From an uncultured Collinsella sp. (lineage in GTDB: Bacteria > Actinomycetota > Coriobacteriia > Coriobacteriales > Coriobacteriaceae), in assembly GCA_900550815.1 (NCBI GenBank), contig URTW01000123.1, positions 1 to 6,208 of the forward strand: DNA of 6,208 nucleotides, read 5' to 3'. Shown here one piece after another: positions 1-5,706 of this stretch. Each line of letters starts with the position of its first letter. The stretch's first letter is position 1. A program made the translations under genes and the position numbers. The notes beneath the pieces were generated by a model that was given only the letters and a program-made list of their open reading frames with translations, was not told the origin of the DNA and did no database searches.

Positions 1-210
1 GGGCAGACGGGCGTATCGGTTTCGCCTAAGCTTCTCGTGAGTATCGGAGTTTCAGGCGCCATTCAGCATCTTACCGGCATCGGTGGGGCAGAGTGCATTA
101 TCGCCATCAACGAGGACCCGGATGCCCCCATCTTTGGTGCTGCCCAGTACAAGGTTGTCGGCGATGCCGTCGAGGTCGTCGAGGAGCTGCTGGCCCAGCT
201 TGAGCGCTAG
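1..210 (+). CDS. etfA: Electron transfer flavoprotein alpha subunit (EtfA/FixB), C-terminal fragment
   Basis: This is the last 69 codons of an ORF that enters from the left edge in frame 1 and ends at TAG 208-210. Visible residues match the FAD-binding C-terminal domain of EtfA: a GQTG start, then SPKLLVSIGVSGAIQHLTGI, where SGAIQH lines the flavin pocket, then AIN-D-DAPIF and VGDAVEVV, the usual end of the family. In the family, EtfA pairs with EtfB in the cytoplasm and passes electrons from acyl-CoA or related dehydrogenases to a quinone reductase, or takes part in flavin bifurcation. Which role applies here cannot be told, because the rest of the gene and any etfB or dehydrogenase partner lie outside the window. 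The stop overlaps the stop of the convergent HD-domain gene. The family assignment is firm; the choice between EtfA and FixB naming is open. Confidence 0.93.
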   Translation, partial: GQTGVSVSPKLLVSIGVSGAIQHLTGIGGAECIIAINEDPDAPIFGAAQYKVVGDAVEVVEELLAQLER

Positions 211-1019
211 GCGCGCGCCAGCCAGTCGCGCATCTCGTCCTTTAGGCGGCTCCAAGTTGCCTGCGTGGCGGGGTCGGTAAAGGGCCGCGTAATGCCAAAG
301 GGCGCGTCGAGCAGGCGGTGGATATCGCCCTGTTCGCGCGCCAGCGCGCGGCTTGCTGGATAGACGAGCTCAAACATAAAGCAGATGAGCCCCACCAAGA
401 AGTCGGCGGGCTCATCGCGCTCATCGCGTGCGACGCAGCGGTGCTCGTCAAAGGCGGCGAGCGCCGGTGTCGAGAACCGGCTGGCGAGAAATGTGTCCTC
501 ATCAACCTTGAGGATGGTATCGACGGTGCTGTCGGCGATGGTGCGCATAATGTCGATCTTGTCGCCATCGCGCACGATATCGCAGAAGCTCCGCGTGCGC
601 TCGTCGAGCTGCGCGGGTAGACGGAAATCGCTGTGATAGGCAATGCTCGCTCGGATGAGCTCCTCTTCTGCCGGGTCATCGATAAAGTCGCGGATGCTCG
701 TTACGGCGGGTGTATCGGCGGGATTCTCGCCAAAGAGGACCTCGATGCCCAGCGCCGCATGGCTCATGCTCTCGGCGTCCTTAAAGGTGTCCCAGCGTCG
801 CAGCTGCTCAAAGCGGCCCATATCGTGTAGCAGGCCGCAAAGCCATGCCAGGTCAATATCTTCTGACGACCAACCCTGCTCGCGCGCTACGGCATCGCAT
901 GCCTCGGCCACGTGGTACGTATGCTCGATTTTGAGCGCGATGCGTGGGTTGGTGGCGTCGTAGGCATCGGTGTAGCTTTTGAAGGCCGCGCGCGCCCGGT
1001 CTCGATCGATAGCTGTCAT
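207..1019 (-). CDS. HD-domain metal-dependent phosphohydrolase
   Basis: A 270-residue soluble protein with no signal peptide or membrane segment. The HD-superfamily metal ligands are readable in order: H33 in EHTYHV, H65-D66 in LLHDMGRF, H87 in MSHAALG, H129 in IAYHS and D153 in RDGDKIDI. H-HD-D is the core pattern; the extra H87 and H129 resemble the arrangement in dinuclear-metal HD enzymes. Families with this fold hydrolyse phosphoesters of nucleotides or other small molecules; the substrate here cannot be inferred. The start ATG (1017-1019 on the complement) has an AGGAAG Shine-Dalgarno site at 1025-1030, five bases away, which supports it. The gene is convergent with etfA and diverges from azlC, so it is probably transcribed alone. 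A TACAAT hexamer on the complement of 1060-1065 could be its -10 box, but no good -35 is seen. An alternative reading is a generic HD protein without demonstrated catalysis. Confidence 0.88.
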   Translation of the reverse strand: MTAIDRDRARAAFKSYTDAYDATNPRIALKIEHTYHVAEACDAVAREQGWSSEDIDLAWLCGLLHDMGRFEQLRRWDTFKDAESMSHAALGIEVLFGENPADTPAVTSIRDFIDDPAEEELIRASIAYHSDFRLPAQLDERTRSFCDIVRDGDKIDIMRTIADSTVDTILKVDEDTFLASRFSTPALAAFDEHRCVARDERDEPADFLVGLICFMFELVYPASRALAREQGDIHRLLDAPFGITRPFTDPATQATWSRLKDEMRDWLARA

Positions 1020-1024
1020 AATGA

Positions 1025-1030
1025 CTTCCT
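1025..1030 (-). promoter_or_regulatory. Ribosome binding site of the HD-domain gene
   Basis: The complement reads AGGAAG, five bases before the ATG at 1019-1017. It supports that start for the HD-domain protein. Further upstream, TACAAT on the complement of 1060-1065 is a possible -10 element without a recognisable -35. The 126-bp divergent gap (1020-1145) must hold promoters for both directions, but I could not place a confident one for azlC. Confidence 0.65.
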
Positions 1031-1131
1031 AAAAAGTTGTGTCTTTCGATCCGGTGGCAATTGTAGGTGAACTCGGTTGCTGCCGGATGATGATTCTGCC
1101 GTGTCGCTACATGCGGCTCGGAGACCTTGTC

Positions 1132-1135
1132 AGGA
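1132..1135 (+). promoter_or_regulatory. Ribosome binding site supporting the azlC start
   Basis: AGGA, inside CAGGATGAGA, lies ten bases before ATG 1146. No comparable site precedes the alternative TTG at 1077. This is the main reason for choosing the shorter AzlC. Confidence 0.55.
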
Positions 1136-1145
1136 TGAGAAACGT

Positions 1146-1838
1146 ATGGTGCTCAAAATCGTTAGAACCGTCTGGCCAGTGATGCTTACCTATGTTGCAA
1201 TAGGCGCGCCGTGCGGAATGATCATGGGGCAGACGGGAATGGAGCCCTGGATGGTCTTTGCTCTAAGCAGTACGTTTGTGACGGCTAGCGGCCAGTTTAT
1301 GATCTGCAACCTGTGGCTGGCGGGTGTGCCTGCAGCATCGATCGTCGCGAGCGTCGCCGCAATCTCCTCGCGCTTTGCGCTTTACTCGGCATCGATCGCA
1401 CCGCATCTGAGGGGTGCCTCGAAGCGTCAGACGCTGGCTGTTGCCGCGACACTTACCGAGGAGGCATATGGCATCTCGCTTGCCAAGTTGGTTGAAGGGG
1501 AGGATTGGGGCCCGCGCGAGTCCTTTGTGCTCAACGTGATCCTCATCGCAACATGGGGCGTTTCGTGTACGATGGGCGCCATCGTCGGCGCCGTTGTCGA
1601 TGTCCCCACCGCTATTGCTGGCTTTGTCTGCACCTCGCTCTTTATCTGCCTGCTCTTTTCGCAGCGGCTGTCGCGCGGTAACGTTGTCGCGGCGGTTTCG
1701 GGCGCGGTGTCCGTCGCCGTATGCAAGTTCTTGGGCCTCGCGAATATTGCCGTGCCGGCAAGCGTCGTGGTCGGCATTGCCATTGCGCTGGCGTGCGATG
1801 CTGTATTTGACGGAAGAGGTGCCCGCGATGCCCGCTAA
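1146..1838 (+). CDS. azlC: Branched-chain amino-acid exporter large subunit, AzlC family
   Basis: A 230-residue, strongly hydrophobic protein. AzlC-family landmarks are visible: an N-terminal IGAPCGMIMG segment, TASGQF at about residues 46-51 (family GASQF region), and SSRFALYSASIAPHL at 74-88, the counterpart of the family NLRH-LYG-SLAP-L stretch. Hydrophobic segments follow to the C-terminus, and the last residues (GRGARDAR) are charged. AzlC acts in the cytoplasmic membrane with the small AzlD subunit to export branched-chain amino acids and, in Bacillus, the analogue 4-azaleucine. Start choice: ATG 1146 has AGGA at 1132-1135, ten bases upstream; a TTG at 1077 would add 23 polar residues (MLPDDDSAVSL and onward) that do not look like AzlC. 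The coding end overlaps azlD by 11 bases, implying translational coupling. The exported substrate is inferred from the family and may be another neutral amino acid. Confidence 0.9.
   Translation: MVLKIVRTVWPVMLTYVAIGAPCGMIMGQTGMEPWMVFALSSTFVTASGQFMICNLWLAGVPAASIVASVAAISSRFALYSASIAPHLRGASKRQTLAVAATLTEEAYGISLAKLVEGEDWGPRESFVLNVILIATWGVSCTMGAIVGAVVDVPTAIAGFVCTSLFICLLFSQRLSRGNVVAAVSGAVSVAVCKFLGLANIAVPASVVVGIAIALACDAVFDGRGARDAR
1812..1819 (+). promoter_or_regulatory. Ribosome binding site of azlD inside azlC
   Basis: GGAAGAGG lies within the last codons of azlC, eight bases before the azlD ATG at 1828. It fixes the azlD start and shows the pair is arranged for coupled translation. Confidence 0.75.
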
Positions 1839-2151
1839 CGAGTTCTTGGTTCTGTGGCTGTCGTCGTGGGCTGCTATCGCGTTCTTTCGCATCGCGCCGG
1901 CGTTCGCCTTGCGCGGGCGGACCCTGTCGCCCCGCATTACCGAGGCCCTGGGCTATATCCCGCCCGCTGCCTTTGCCGCGCTGGTCGCCAACGACTTGGT
2001 GAACCCCGGCGCGTTCGTCGCGGGACTCTGGCCTGCCGTGGTTCCCTGGATTGCGGCTGCCGGCGTCGTGGCGGTGGCAATCAAGACAAAGTCGATGTTG
2101 TGGTGCTGCGTTTCGGGCATCGTGTTCTATATCGTTTTGAGCCTCGTATAG
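1828..2151 (+). CDS. azlD: Branched-chain amino-acid exporter small subunit, AzlD family
   Basis: A 107-residue membrane protein with about four hydrophobic segments: an N-terminal one around FLVLWLSSWAAIAFF, one at ALGYIPPAAFAALV, one around WPAVVPWIAAAGVVAVAI, and a last one at LWCCVSGIVFYIVLSLV. The RITEALGYIPPA stretch, with its paired prolines after a basic loop, is the most recognisable AzlD feature (family R-L-Y-PPAVLAAL). Length is normal for the family. AzlD is the small partner needed by AzlC for export in the cytoplasmic membrane. The ATG overlaps the end of azlC (stop 1836-1838) in another frame and carries its own strong Shine-Dalgarno site, so one transcript probably gives both subunits. 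An upstream extension of the frame into azlC is possible on paper but has no membrane-protein character. No terminator follows directly. Confidence 0.88.
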   Translation: MPANEFLVLWLSSWAAIAFFRIAPAFALRGRTLSPRITEALGYIPPAAFAALVANDLVNPGAFVAGLWPAVVPWIAAAGVVAVAIKTKSMLWCCVSGIVFYIVLSLV

Positions 2152-2213
2152 GAGCAGGACGCGTTATCGTCCCGGCCTAACGAATCGAATTTCTCACCGA
2201 GGCGGTCTGCTTC

Positions 2214-2241
2214 TTCTGGTACCATGGTCAAACTTTACTGT
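2214..2241 (+). promoter_or_regulatory. Possible promoter/operator upstream of the KdgT-type permease
   Basis: Two overlapping 8-base perfect palindromes, TGGTACCA (2218-2225) and ACCATGGT (2221-2228), lie between a weak -35-like TTCTGG (2214-2219) and a weak -10-like TACTGT (2236-2241) with 16 bases between. The position about 50 bases before the permease start would suit a repressor site. The promoter match is poor and no regulator family can be named from this alone. Confidence 0.25.
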
Positions 2242-2265
2242 AGCAAAGCGCGACGTGGGCTTTTG

Positions 2266-2281
2266 TTCCGCGTCAGCGGAA
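2266..2281 (+). other. Small perfect hairpin before the permease start codon
   Basis: TTCCGC (2266-2271) and GCGGAA (2276-2281) pair perfectly around a GTCA loop. The hairpin ends two bases before the GGGGGT at 2284-2289 that can serve as the ribosome binding site for ATG 2293. It could affect translation initiation of the permease. It lacks a T-run, so it is not a terminator for azlCD. Confidence 0.4.
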
Positions 2282-2292
2282 ATGGGGGTTTC

Positions 2293-3315
2293 ATGGCACA
2301 GGAAGCGACCGCCAGCGAGCAAAAGAAATTCAAGGTACCGCGCATCCCGGGCGACATCATGATCTATCCGATGATCGTCGGCCTTTTGCTCAATACCTTC
2401 TGCCCGCAGGTCTTTGAGGTCGGCGGCTTCTTTACGGCTGCCTGCCGCGGCGGCTCCAACACCATCGTTGCCGCGATCTTGCTGTTCGTGGGCGCCGGCA
2501 TCAGCTATAAGTCCCCGCCGGGCGCCATCAAGACCGGCATCGTCGTGCTGATTCCTAAGCTTGTAGTGGCAGCCGCGCTGGGTCTGGGCGTCGCGTACTT
2601 CTTTAACGATAACTTTTTAGGCCTGAGCTCGGTCTCCATCATCGGCGGCATTACGTTTTGCAACATGGCGCTCTATACAGGCATCATGGGCGAGTTCGGC
2701 GATGAGTCCGAGCAAGGCGCCGTGGGTATCCTGTTCTTTACGGCCGGCCCTGCCGTTACCATGATCATCCTGGGCGTCTCGGGTCTCGCCAACATCCCCG
2801 TCGGGACCATCATCGGCTCCATACTGCCGCTTGTTATCGGCATGGTCCTGGGCAACTTGTTCCCGTTTATCAAGAATCTGCTGGTCCCCGGCGCCAATCC
2901 CGCGATCGCCGTTATCGGCTTTCAGCTCGGTGCGTCCATGAGCCTTTCGAGCTTCATCGCCGGTGGCATTTCGGGCATCCTGCTGGGCCTCATCACGCTC
3001 TTTATCGTCGGTCCCATTACCTTTGCCTTCGAGCGCCTGAGAGGCGGCAATGGTAAGGCGGCTGTGGCCAGTTCCCCCAATGCCGGCACGGCCATGACCA
3101 CGCCGGTCGCCCTCGCCGAGGTCGCTCCGCGCTATGCCGAGCTTGCGCCCACCGCGTATGCGCAGATCGCCACTGCCGTCATCATCACGGCAATCATGGC
3201 CCCGATTCTGACCGGCTGGGTCGATAAGAAGTTCTGCCAGAGCAAGGAAGACCTGTCGCCTGCCGGTGTCGAGGCCATCGAAGAGGCTGTCGCGACCGAC
3301 ATCGATGGCGAGTAG
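2293..3315 (+). CDS. kdgT: 2-keto-3-deoxygluconate permease, KdgT family
   Basis: A 340-residue integral membrane protein with about ten hydrophobic segments, close to the roughly 327 residues of the E. coli protein. Family signatures are visible: RIPGDIMIYPMIVG near the N-terminus, NMALYTGIMGEFGDESEQGA, TMIILGVSGLA, and the glycine- and alanine-rich stretch at about residues 251-275 (GGNGKAAVASSPNAGTA then TTPVALAEVAP), followed by IATAVIITAIMAPILT. KdgT imports 2-keto-3-deoxygluconate, a product of pectin and uronic-acid breakdown, with protons. A soluble tail of about 30 mostly acidic residues follows the last helix (KEDLSPAG to the end). ATG 2293 is chosen because GGGGGT lies just upstream and the preceding in-frame codons from ATG 2224 do not look like the family. 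No kdgK, eda or uronate genes are adjacent, so exact substrate is inferred from the family. It is probably a single-gene unit ended by the inverted repeat at 3361-3404. Confidence 0.9.
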   Translation: MAQEATASEQKKFKVPRIPGDIMIYPMIVGLLLNTFCPQVFEVGGFFTAACRGGSNTIVAAILLFVGAGISYKSPPGAIKTGIVVLIPKLVVAAALGLGVAYFFNDNFLGLSSVSIIGGITFCNMALYTGIMGEFGDESEQGAVGILFFTAGPAVTMIILGVSGLANIPVGTIIGSILPLVIGMVLGNLFPFIKNLLVPGANPAIAVIGFQLGASMSLSSFIAGGISGILLGLITLFIVGPITFAFERLRGGNGKAAVASSPNAGTAMTTPVALAEVAPRYAELAPTAYAQIATAVIITAIMAPILTGWVDKKFCQSKEDLSPAGVEAIEEAVATDIDGE

Positions 3316-3360
3316 CAATCGATACCCATCAATGATTCCGGCGTGCAACTCGCGCCGTTT

Positions 3361-3404
3361 GAGCGCCCGAACGAGAGCTGTCTTGCAGTGACGTTCGGGC
3401 GCTC
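3361..3404 (+). terminator. Perfect 13-bp inverted repeat after the permease gene, terminator-like
   Basis: GAGCGCCCGAACG (3361-3373) and CGTTCGGGCGCTC (3392-3404) are exact reverse complements separated by an 18-base loop. It begins 45 bases after the permease stop, where a terminator is expected. No run of T follows; the next bases are TGCTATTAT, which look like a promoter -10. It may stop transcription by a rho-independent-like stem, protect the 3' end of the message, or bind a protein. Confidence 0.55.
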
Positions 3405-3413
3405 TGCTATTAT
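3405..3413 (+). promoter_or_regulatory. Extended -10 promoter of the diguanylate cyclase gene
   Basis: TGCTATTAT matches the extended -10 form TGnTATAAT with one mismatch. The best -35 candidate is TTGCAG at 3383-3388, which is weak and 19 bases away, as tolerated for extended -10 promoters. A start near 3420 would give a leader of about 84 bases before GTG 3504. The element directly touches the right arm of the inverted repeat at 3392-3404. Confidence 0.55.
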
Positions 3414-3420
3414 TCCCCTT

Positions 3421-3474
3421 ACCCCTGCGGAGTAGGGGGTGTTTGTTGCCCAGATTCGAATTGGGCGATTCTGG
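3421..3474 (+). other. Structured 5' leader of the diguanylate cyclase message
   Basis: Three stems can be drawn. ACCCC (3421-3425) pairs with GGGGT (3436-3440). GCCCA (3448-3452) pairs with TGGGC (3462-3466) around the palindrome ATTCGAAT. CCAGATTCG (3450-3458) pairs with CGATTCTGG (3466-3474) with one mismatch. The last two share bases and exclude each other. No known riboswitch class was recognised, and no c-di-GMP riboswitch consensus was seen. Confidence 0.35.
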
Positions 3475-3490
3475 CCACTTGGATATTGAA

Positions 3491-3496
3491 GGGAGG
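3491..3496 (+). promoter_or_regulatory. Ribosome binding site that fixes a GTG start
   Basis: GGGAGG, within AAGGGAGGG, lies seven bases before GTG 3504. A TTG at 3486 in the same frame would place this site inside the coding sequence, so GTG 3504 is the better start. Confidence 0.8.
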
Positions 3497-3503
3497 GCGT
3501 CTA

Positions 3504-4646
3504 GTGGTAAAGGCACTCAAGATCGAGATATTCCTGCTGTGCATGATTATTCTTATCGGACTTGCCGTACGAAGCCGTCGCTCCCTGTTCTCGAGCACCC
3601 AGCAGCTTTTGTTTAGCATGCTGGGCTACACGTCTGCTGCCTACATTTTCTTCGATATGATCTGGACGCTCTCGGACGGCGTGAGCACTCCTGTAGGCAT
3701 CACGGCCAACTGGATTTCCAACGCGGTTTCGTTTTCGCTGTTCGCCATCGCGTGCCTCATTTGGTTTTTCTATTCCGAGACGATGCAGGGCTCACGGCTC
3801 CTGACCACGCCCTATAGGGTGGTACTTTTAACGTTGCCAACCGCATTGGTGGTCGTTCTGGCATTTACCAGCTACTGGACGCACGCTATGTTCTATATCG
3901 ATTCGCTGGGCGTATATCGTCGCGGAGCGCTTTATATGATTCAGCCTATCGTTAGCTACTGCTACGTCATATATACGTCCTTGCATGCCTTTATTCAGGC
4001 TCGAAAAGTCGAAAGCCTGCAAAAGAAGGCCATTTATCGCACCCTCGCCATTTTTACGGATCCCGCTCTGGTGGGCGGTACCTTTCAGATCGTATACTCG
4101 GTGCCTGGCCTTTGTGTCGGCATAATGATTAGCATGTTGCTGCTCTATATCATCTGCCAGGAGCAAGTGATCTCGACTGACCCGTTGACTGGACTCAACA
4201 ACCGCAACCGTTTTGAGACCTATATGCTGTCGCTCTTTTCAAATGTGGATCAGGCCGAAGATGTGTATCTGCTTATGATGGACGCCGACGGCTTTAAGCT
4301 GATTAACGATCGCTATGGACATGTGGAGGGCGACCATGCTCTCCAGGTCATATCTGCTACGCTCAAAGAGGTCTGCTCGGCGTCTGGTGGCTTTATCGCG
4401 CGTTATGGTGGCGATGAGTTCGTGGTGCTCCAAAAGGCAGCGGCGGAACAGGATATCATGCATCTGTGCGCGACAATCAACGACGAGCTCGCGCATGCCG
4501 AGGTGCCGTATGCATTGCGGATGTCCATCGGTTACGCGCGGGTCGGCGATAGTGTTGATACCTGGCAAGACTTACTTCGCGCTGCCGATGCGGAGCTCTA
4601 CCGCGTCAAGGCCGAGAAAAAGAAAGCCGGCATCCAGATACGCTAG
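3504..4646 (+). CDS. Membrane diguanylate cyclase with seven-TM N-terminal domain and GGDEF domain
   Basis: A 380-residue protein starting at GTG. Residues 1-219 hold about seven hydrophobic segments (roughly 7-22, 34-54, 70-90, 104-122, 143-163, 180-198, 202-218) with no recognised ligand-binding motif. The GGDEF domain begins at DPLTGLNNR (226-234). The metal-binding segment DADGFKLINDRYGH starts at D260, and the catalytic signature RYGGDEF has GGDEF at 302-306. All residues needed for making cyclic di-GMP from two GTP are present. The inhibitory I-site RxxD expected just before the signature is absent (ASGGFIARY stands there), so feedback by product may be missing or different. The cyclase domain should face the cytoplasm. 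A strong GGGAGG site and an extended -10 promoter precede it; the gene seems monocistronic. By eye its base use is somewhat less G+C-rich than its neighbours, including a TATATA stretch near 3968. The stimulus and downstream target are unknown. Confidence 0.9.
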   Translation: MVKALKIEIFLLCMIILIGLAVRSRRSLFSSTQQLLFSMLGYTSAAYIFFDMIWTLSDGVSTPVGITANWISNAVSFSLFAIACLIWFFYSETMQGSRLLTTPYRVVLLTLPTALVVVLAFTSYWTHAMFYIDSLGVYRRGALYMIQPIVSYCYVIYTSLHAFIQARKVESLQKKAIYRTLAIFTDPALVGGTFQIVYSVPGLCVGIMISMLLLYIICQEQVISTDPLTGLNNRNRFETYMLSLFSNVDQAEDVYLLMMDADGFKLINDRYGHVEGDHALQVISATLKEVCSASGGFIARYGGDEFVVLQKAAAEQDIMHLCATINDELAHAEVPYALRMSIGYARVGDSVDTWQDLLRAADAELYRVKAEKKKAGIQIR

Positions 4647-4655
4647 GAAAAGGGT

Positions 4656-4671
4656 CGCACGCTTGCGTGCG
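4656..4671 (+). other. Short GC-rich hairpin after the diguanylate cyclase gene
   Basis: CGCACGC (4656-4662) and GCGTGCG (4665-4671) are exact reverse complements around TT, starting nine bases after the stop. The flanks AGGG and CCCT could extend it with an internal asymmetry. No T-run follows, so it is at most a weak or factor-dependent terminator, or a 3'-end protecting hairpin. Confidence 0.35.
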
Positions 4672-4727
4672 TGGCGGCCCTCAGCTCATCGATGTATTCC
4701 ATTAAGCTAAAGTGTGCAAACGCCCTC

Positions 4728-4759
4728 CCTAAAAAGGTGAGCTCGTTAGGCTTTTTTGG
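4728..4759. terminator. Possible bidirectional terminator between convergent genes
   Basis: CCTAAAAAG (4728-4736) and CTTTTTTGG (4751-4759) form an inverted repeat with one mismatch. Six T follow the loop on the plus strand and five on the minus strand, which suits the convergent ends of the diguanylate cyclase and the EamA gene. The stem is A/T-rich and therefore weak, and the right arm overlaps the last codons of the EamA gene. Confidence 0.3.
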
Positions 4760-5681
4760 GTTTGTTGACGATGATGATGCCGCCGCAGACCAACAACAGG
4801 GCAACGATGACGGTAACGGGGCTCGTGCCAGCGCCCTCGCCGAGCAGCAGTGCGCTCAACAGCACGCCAAAGACCGGGTTCATAAAGCCAAAGACCGACA
4901 CGCGGCTGACGGGGTTGACGGCGAGCAGGCGGGACCACAGCGAGTACGCGACGGCGGAGATAAGCGCCATGTAGATGATGAGCGCGATGGCGGGGGCGAC
5001 TGCGGTGGGGGACAACGTGCCGCCCATCAAAAAGCCGATGGCGGTGAGGACCAGGCCGCCGACTAAAAACTGCCAGCCGGCAAGCAAAACACCGTCGTGC
5101 TTGCGCGAGAAGATGCCGATCAGGCAGGTCGAAAGAGCGCCCGCGACAGTGGAGGCTAGGATAAAGCCCTCGCCATCGAGCGTGAAGCCAAAGGTGCCAT
5201 GTGCGCCCGAAAGGTTGACAAGCGCGCCGCCGGCAAAGCCCAACACGCCGCCAAGCACCTTGGCCGTATTGAGCTTCTCGGTGTGAAATGCCAGGGCGGC
5301 AAAGAGGATTGCGAGGAAGTTGGCGCTGGCCTCGATGATGGAGCTCGACATGGCGCTGGCGCGCGAGAGGCCCAGGTAGAAAAAGAAGTACTGCCCGATA
5401 GTCTGGAAGAGCGACAAGATGCAGATGGGTTTGATATCGCGCGCTTGCGGAACGAGTGGACGGCGCTGAGCCGCGCTCATCCCGACGATAACCAGGGCGC
5501 CGGCAAGCGTAAAGCGCAAACCTGCGAAGAGCAGCTGCGAGGCGCCGTCGTGCGAGGGAATGCCAAAGAGGCCGTAGCCGATCTTGATGCAGGGGAAAGC
5601 CGATCCCCAGAGCGCGCAGCAGACGAGGCAGCCCAGGACGAGTCCGGGCAGGGTGGCGAGATACGGCTTGCGGCTTTCCAT
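4746..5681 (-). CDS. EamA/DMT-family membrane exporter
   Basis: A 311-residue integral membrane protein with about ten hydrophobic segments arranged as two repeated EamA halves. The first half opens with ALWGSAFPCIKIGYG, the classic WG-xF-xxK start of this family; the second has LISAVAYSLWSRLL, then NPVFGVLLSALLLGE, the P-V-L-GE signature near the end. It finishes with a basic cytoplasmic tail (NKPKKA). Family members of the drug/metabolite transporter superfamily export amino acids or other small metabolites; the substrate here cannot be told. ATG at 5681-5679 is chosen because AGGAAGGA (complement of 5686-5693) lies four bases upstream; a longer frame from 5723 would begin inside the purL terminator stem. 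The gene follows purL on the same strand, 98 bases downstream, across a strong terminator, and has no clear promoter of its own. Confidence 0.9.
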   Translation of the reverse strand: MESRKPYLATLPGLVLGCLVCCALWGSAFPCIKIGYGLFGIPSHDGASQLLFAGLRFTLAGALVIVGMSAAQRRPLVPQARDIKPICILSLFQTIGQYFFFYLGLSRASAMSSSIIEASANFLAILFAALAFHTEKLNTAKVLGGVLGFAGGALVNLSGAHGTFGFTLDGEGFILASTVAGALSTCLIGIFSRKHDGVLLAGWQFLVGGLVLTAIGFLMGGTLSPTAVAPAIALIIYMALISAVAYSLWSRLLAVNPVSRVSVFGFMNPVFGVLLSALLLGEGAGTSPVTVIVALLLVCGGIIIVNKPKKA

Positions 5682-5685
5682 GATG

Positions 5686-5693
5686 TCCTTCCT
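5686..5693 (-). promoter_or_regulatory. Ribosome binding site fixing the EamA start
   Basis: The complement reads AGGAAGGA, four bases before the ATG at 5681. It argues against the longer in-frame start at 5723, which lies within the terminator hairpin. Confidence 0.75.
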
Positions 5694-5706
5694 GTATGCG
5701 TGAAGC

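Noticed and set aside
207..1019. Functional pairing of the HD-domain enzyme with the nearby diguanylate cyclase as a c-di-GMP synthesis and breakdown pair
   Set aside because: The HD protein has no GYP motif, the genes are about 2.5 kb apart on opposite strands, and unrelated transport genes lie between them.
1077..1145. A TTG-initiated extension of AzlC by 23 residues
   Set aside because: The added residues are polar and unlike the family, and the ribosome binding site favours ATG 1146.
1263..1937. A 224-codon open frame antisense to azlC and azlD
   Set aside because: Composition is that of an antisense shadow and no domain is visible, while both sense genes are clear.
3421..3503. A c-di-GMP riboswitch before the diguanylate cyclase
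   Set aside because: The leader is too short, and the conserved core bases of the GEMM classes are not present.
2617..3516. A 299-codon open frame antisense to the permease gene
   Set aside because: The product is a low-complexity Asp/Gly/Arg-rich chain, typical of the antisense of a hydrophobic membrane-protein gene, and it crosses the inverted repeat and promoter region.
4643..4702. A 19-codon minus-strand ORF in the convergent gap
   Set aside because: It has no ribosome binding site and includes the hairpin at 4656-4671; nothing supports translation.
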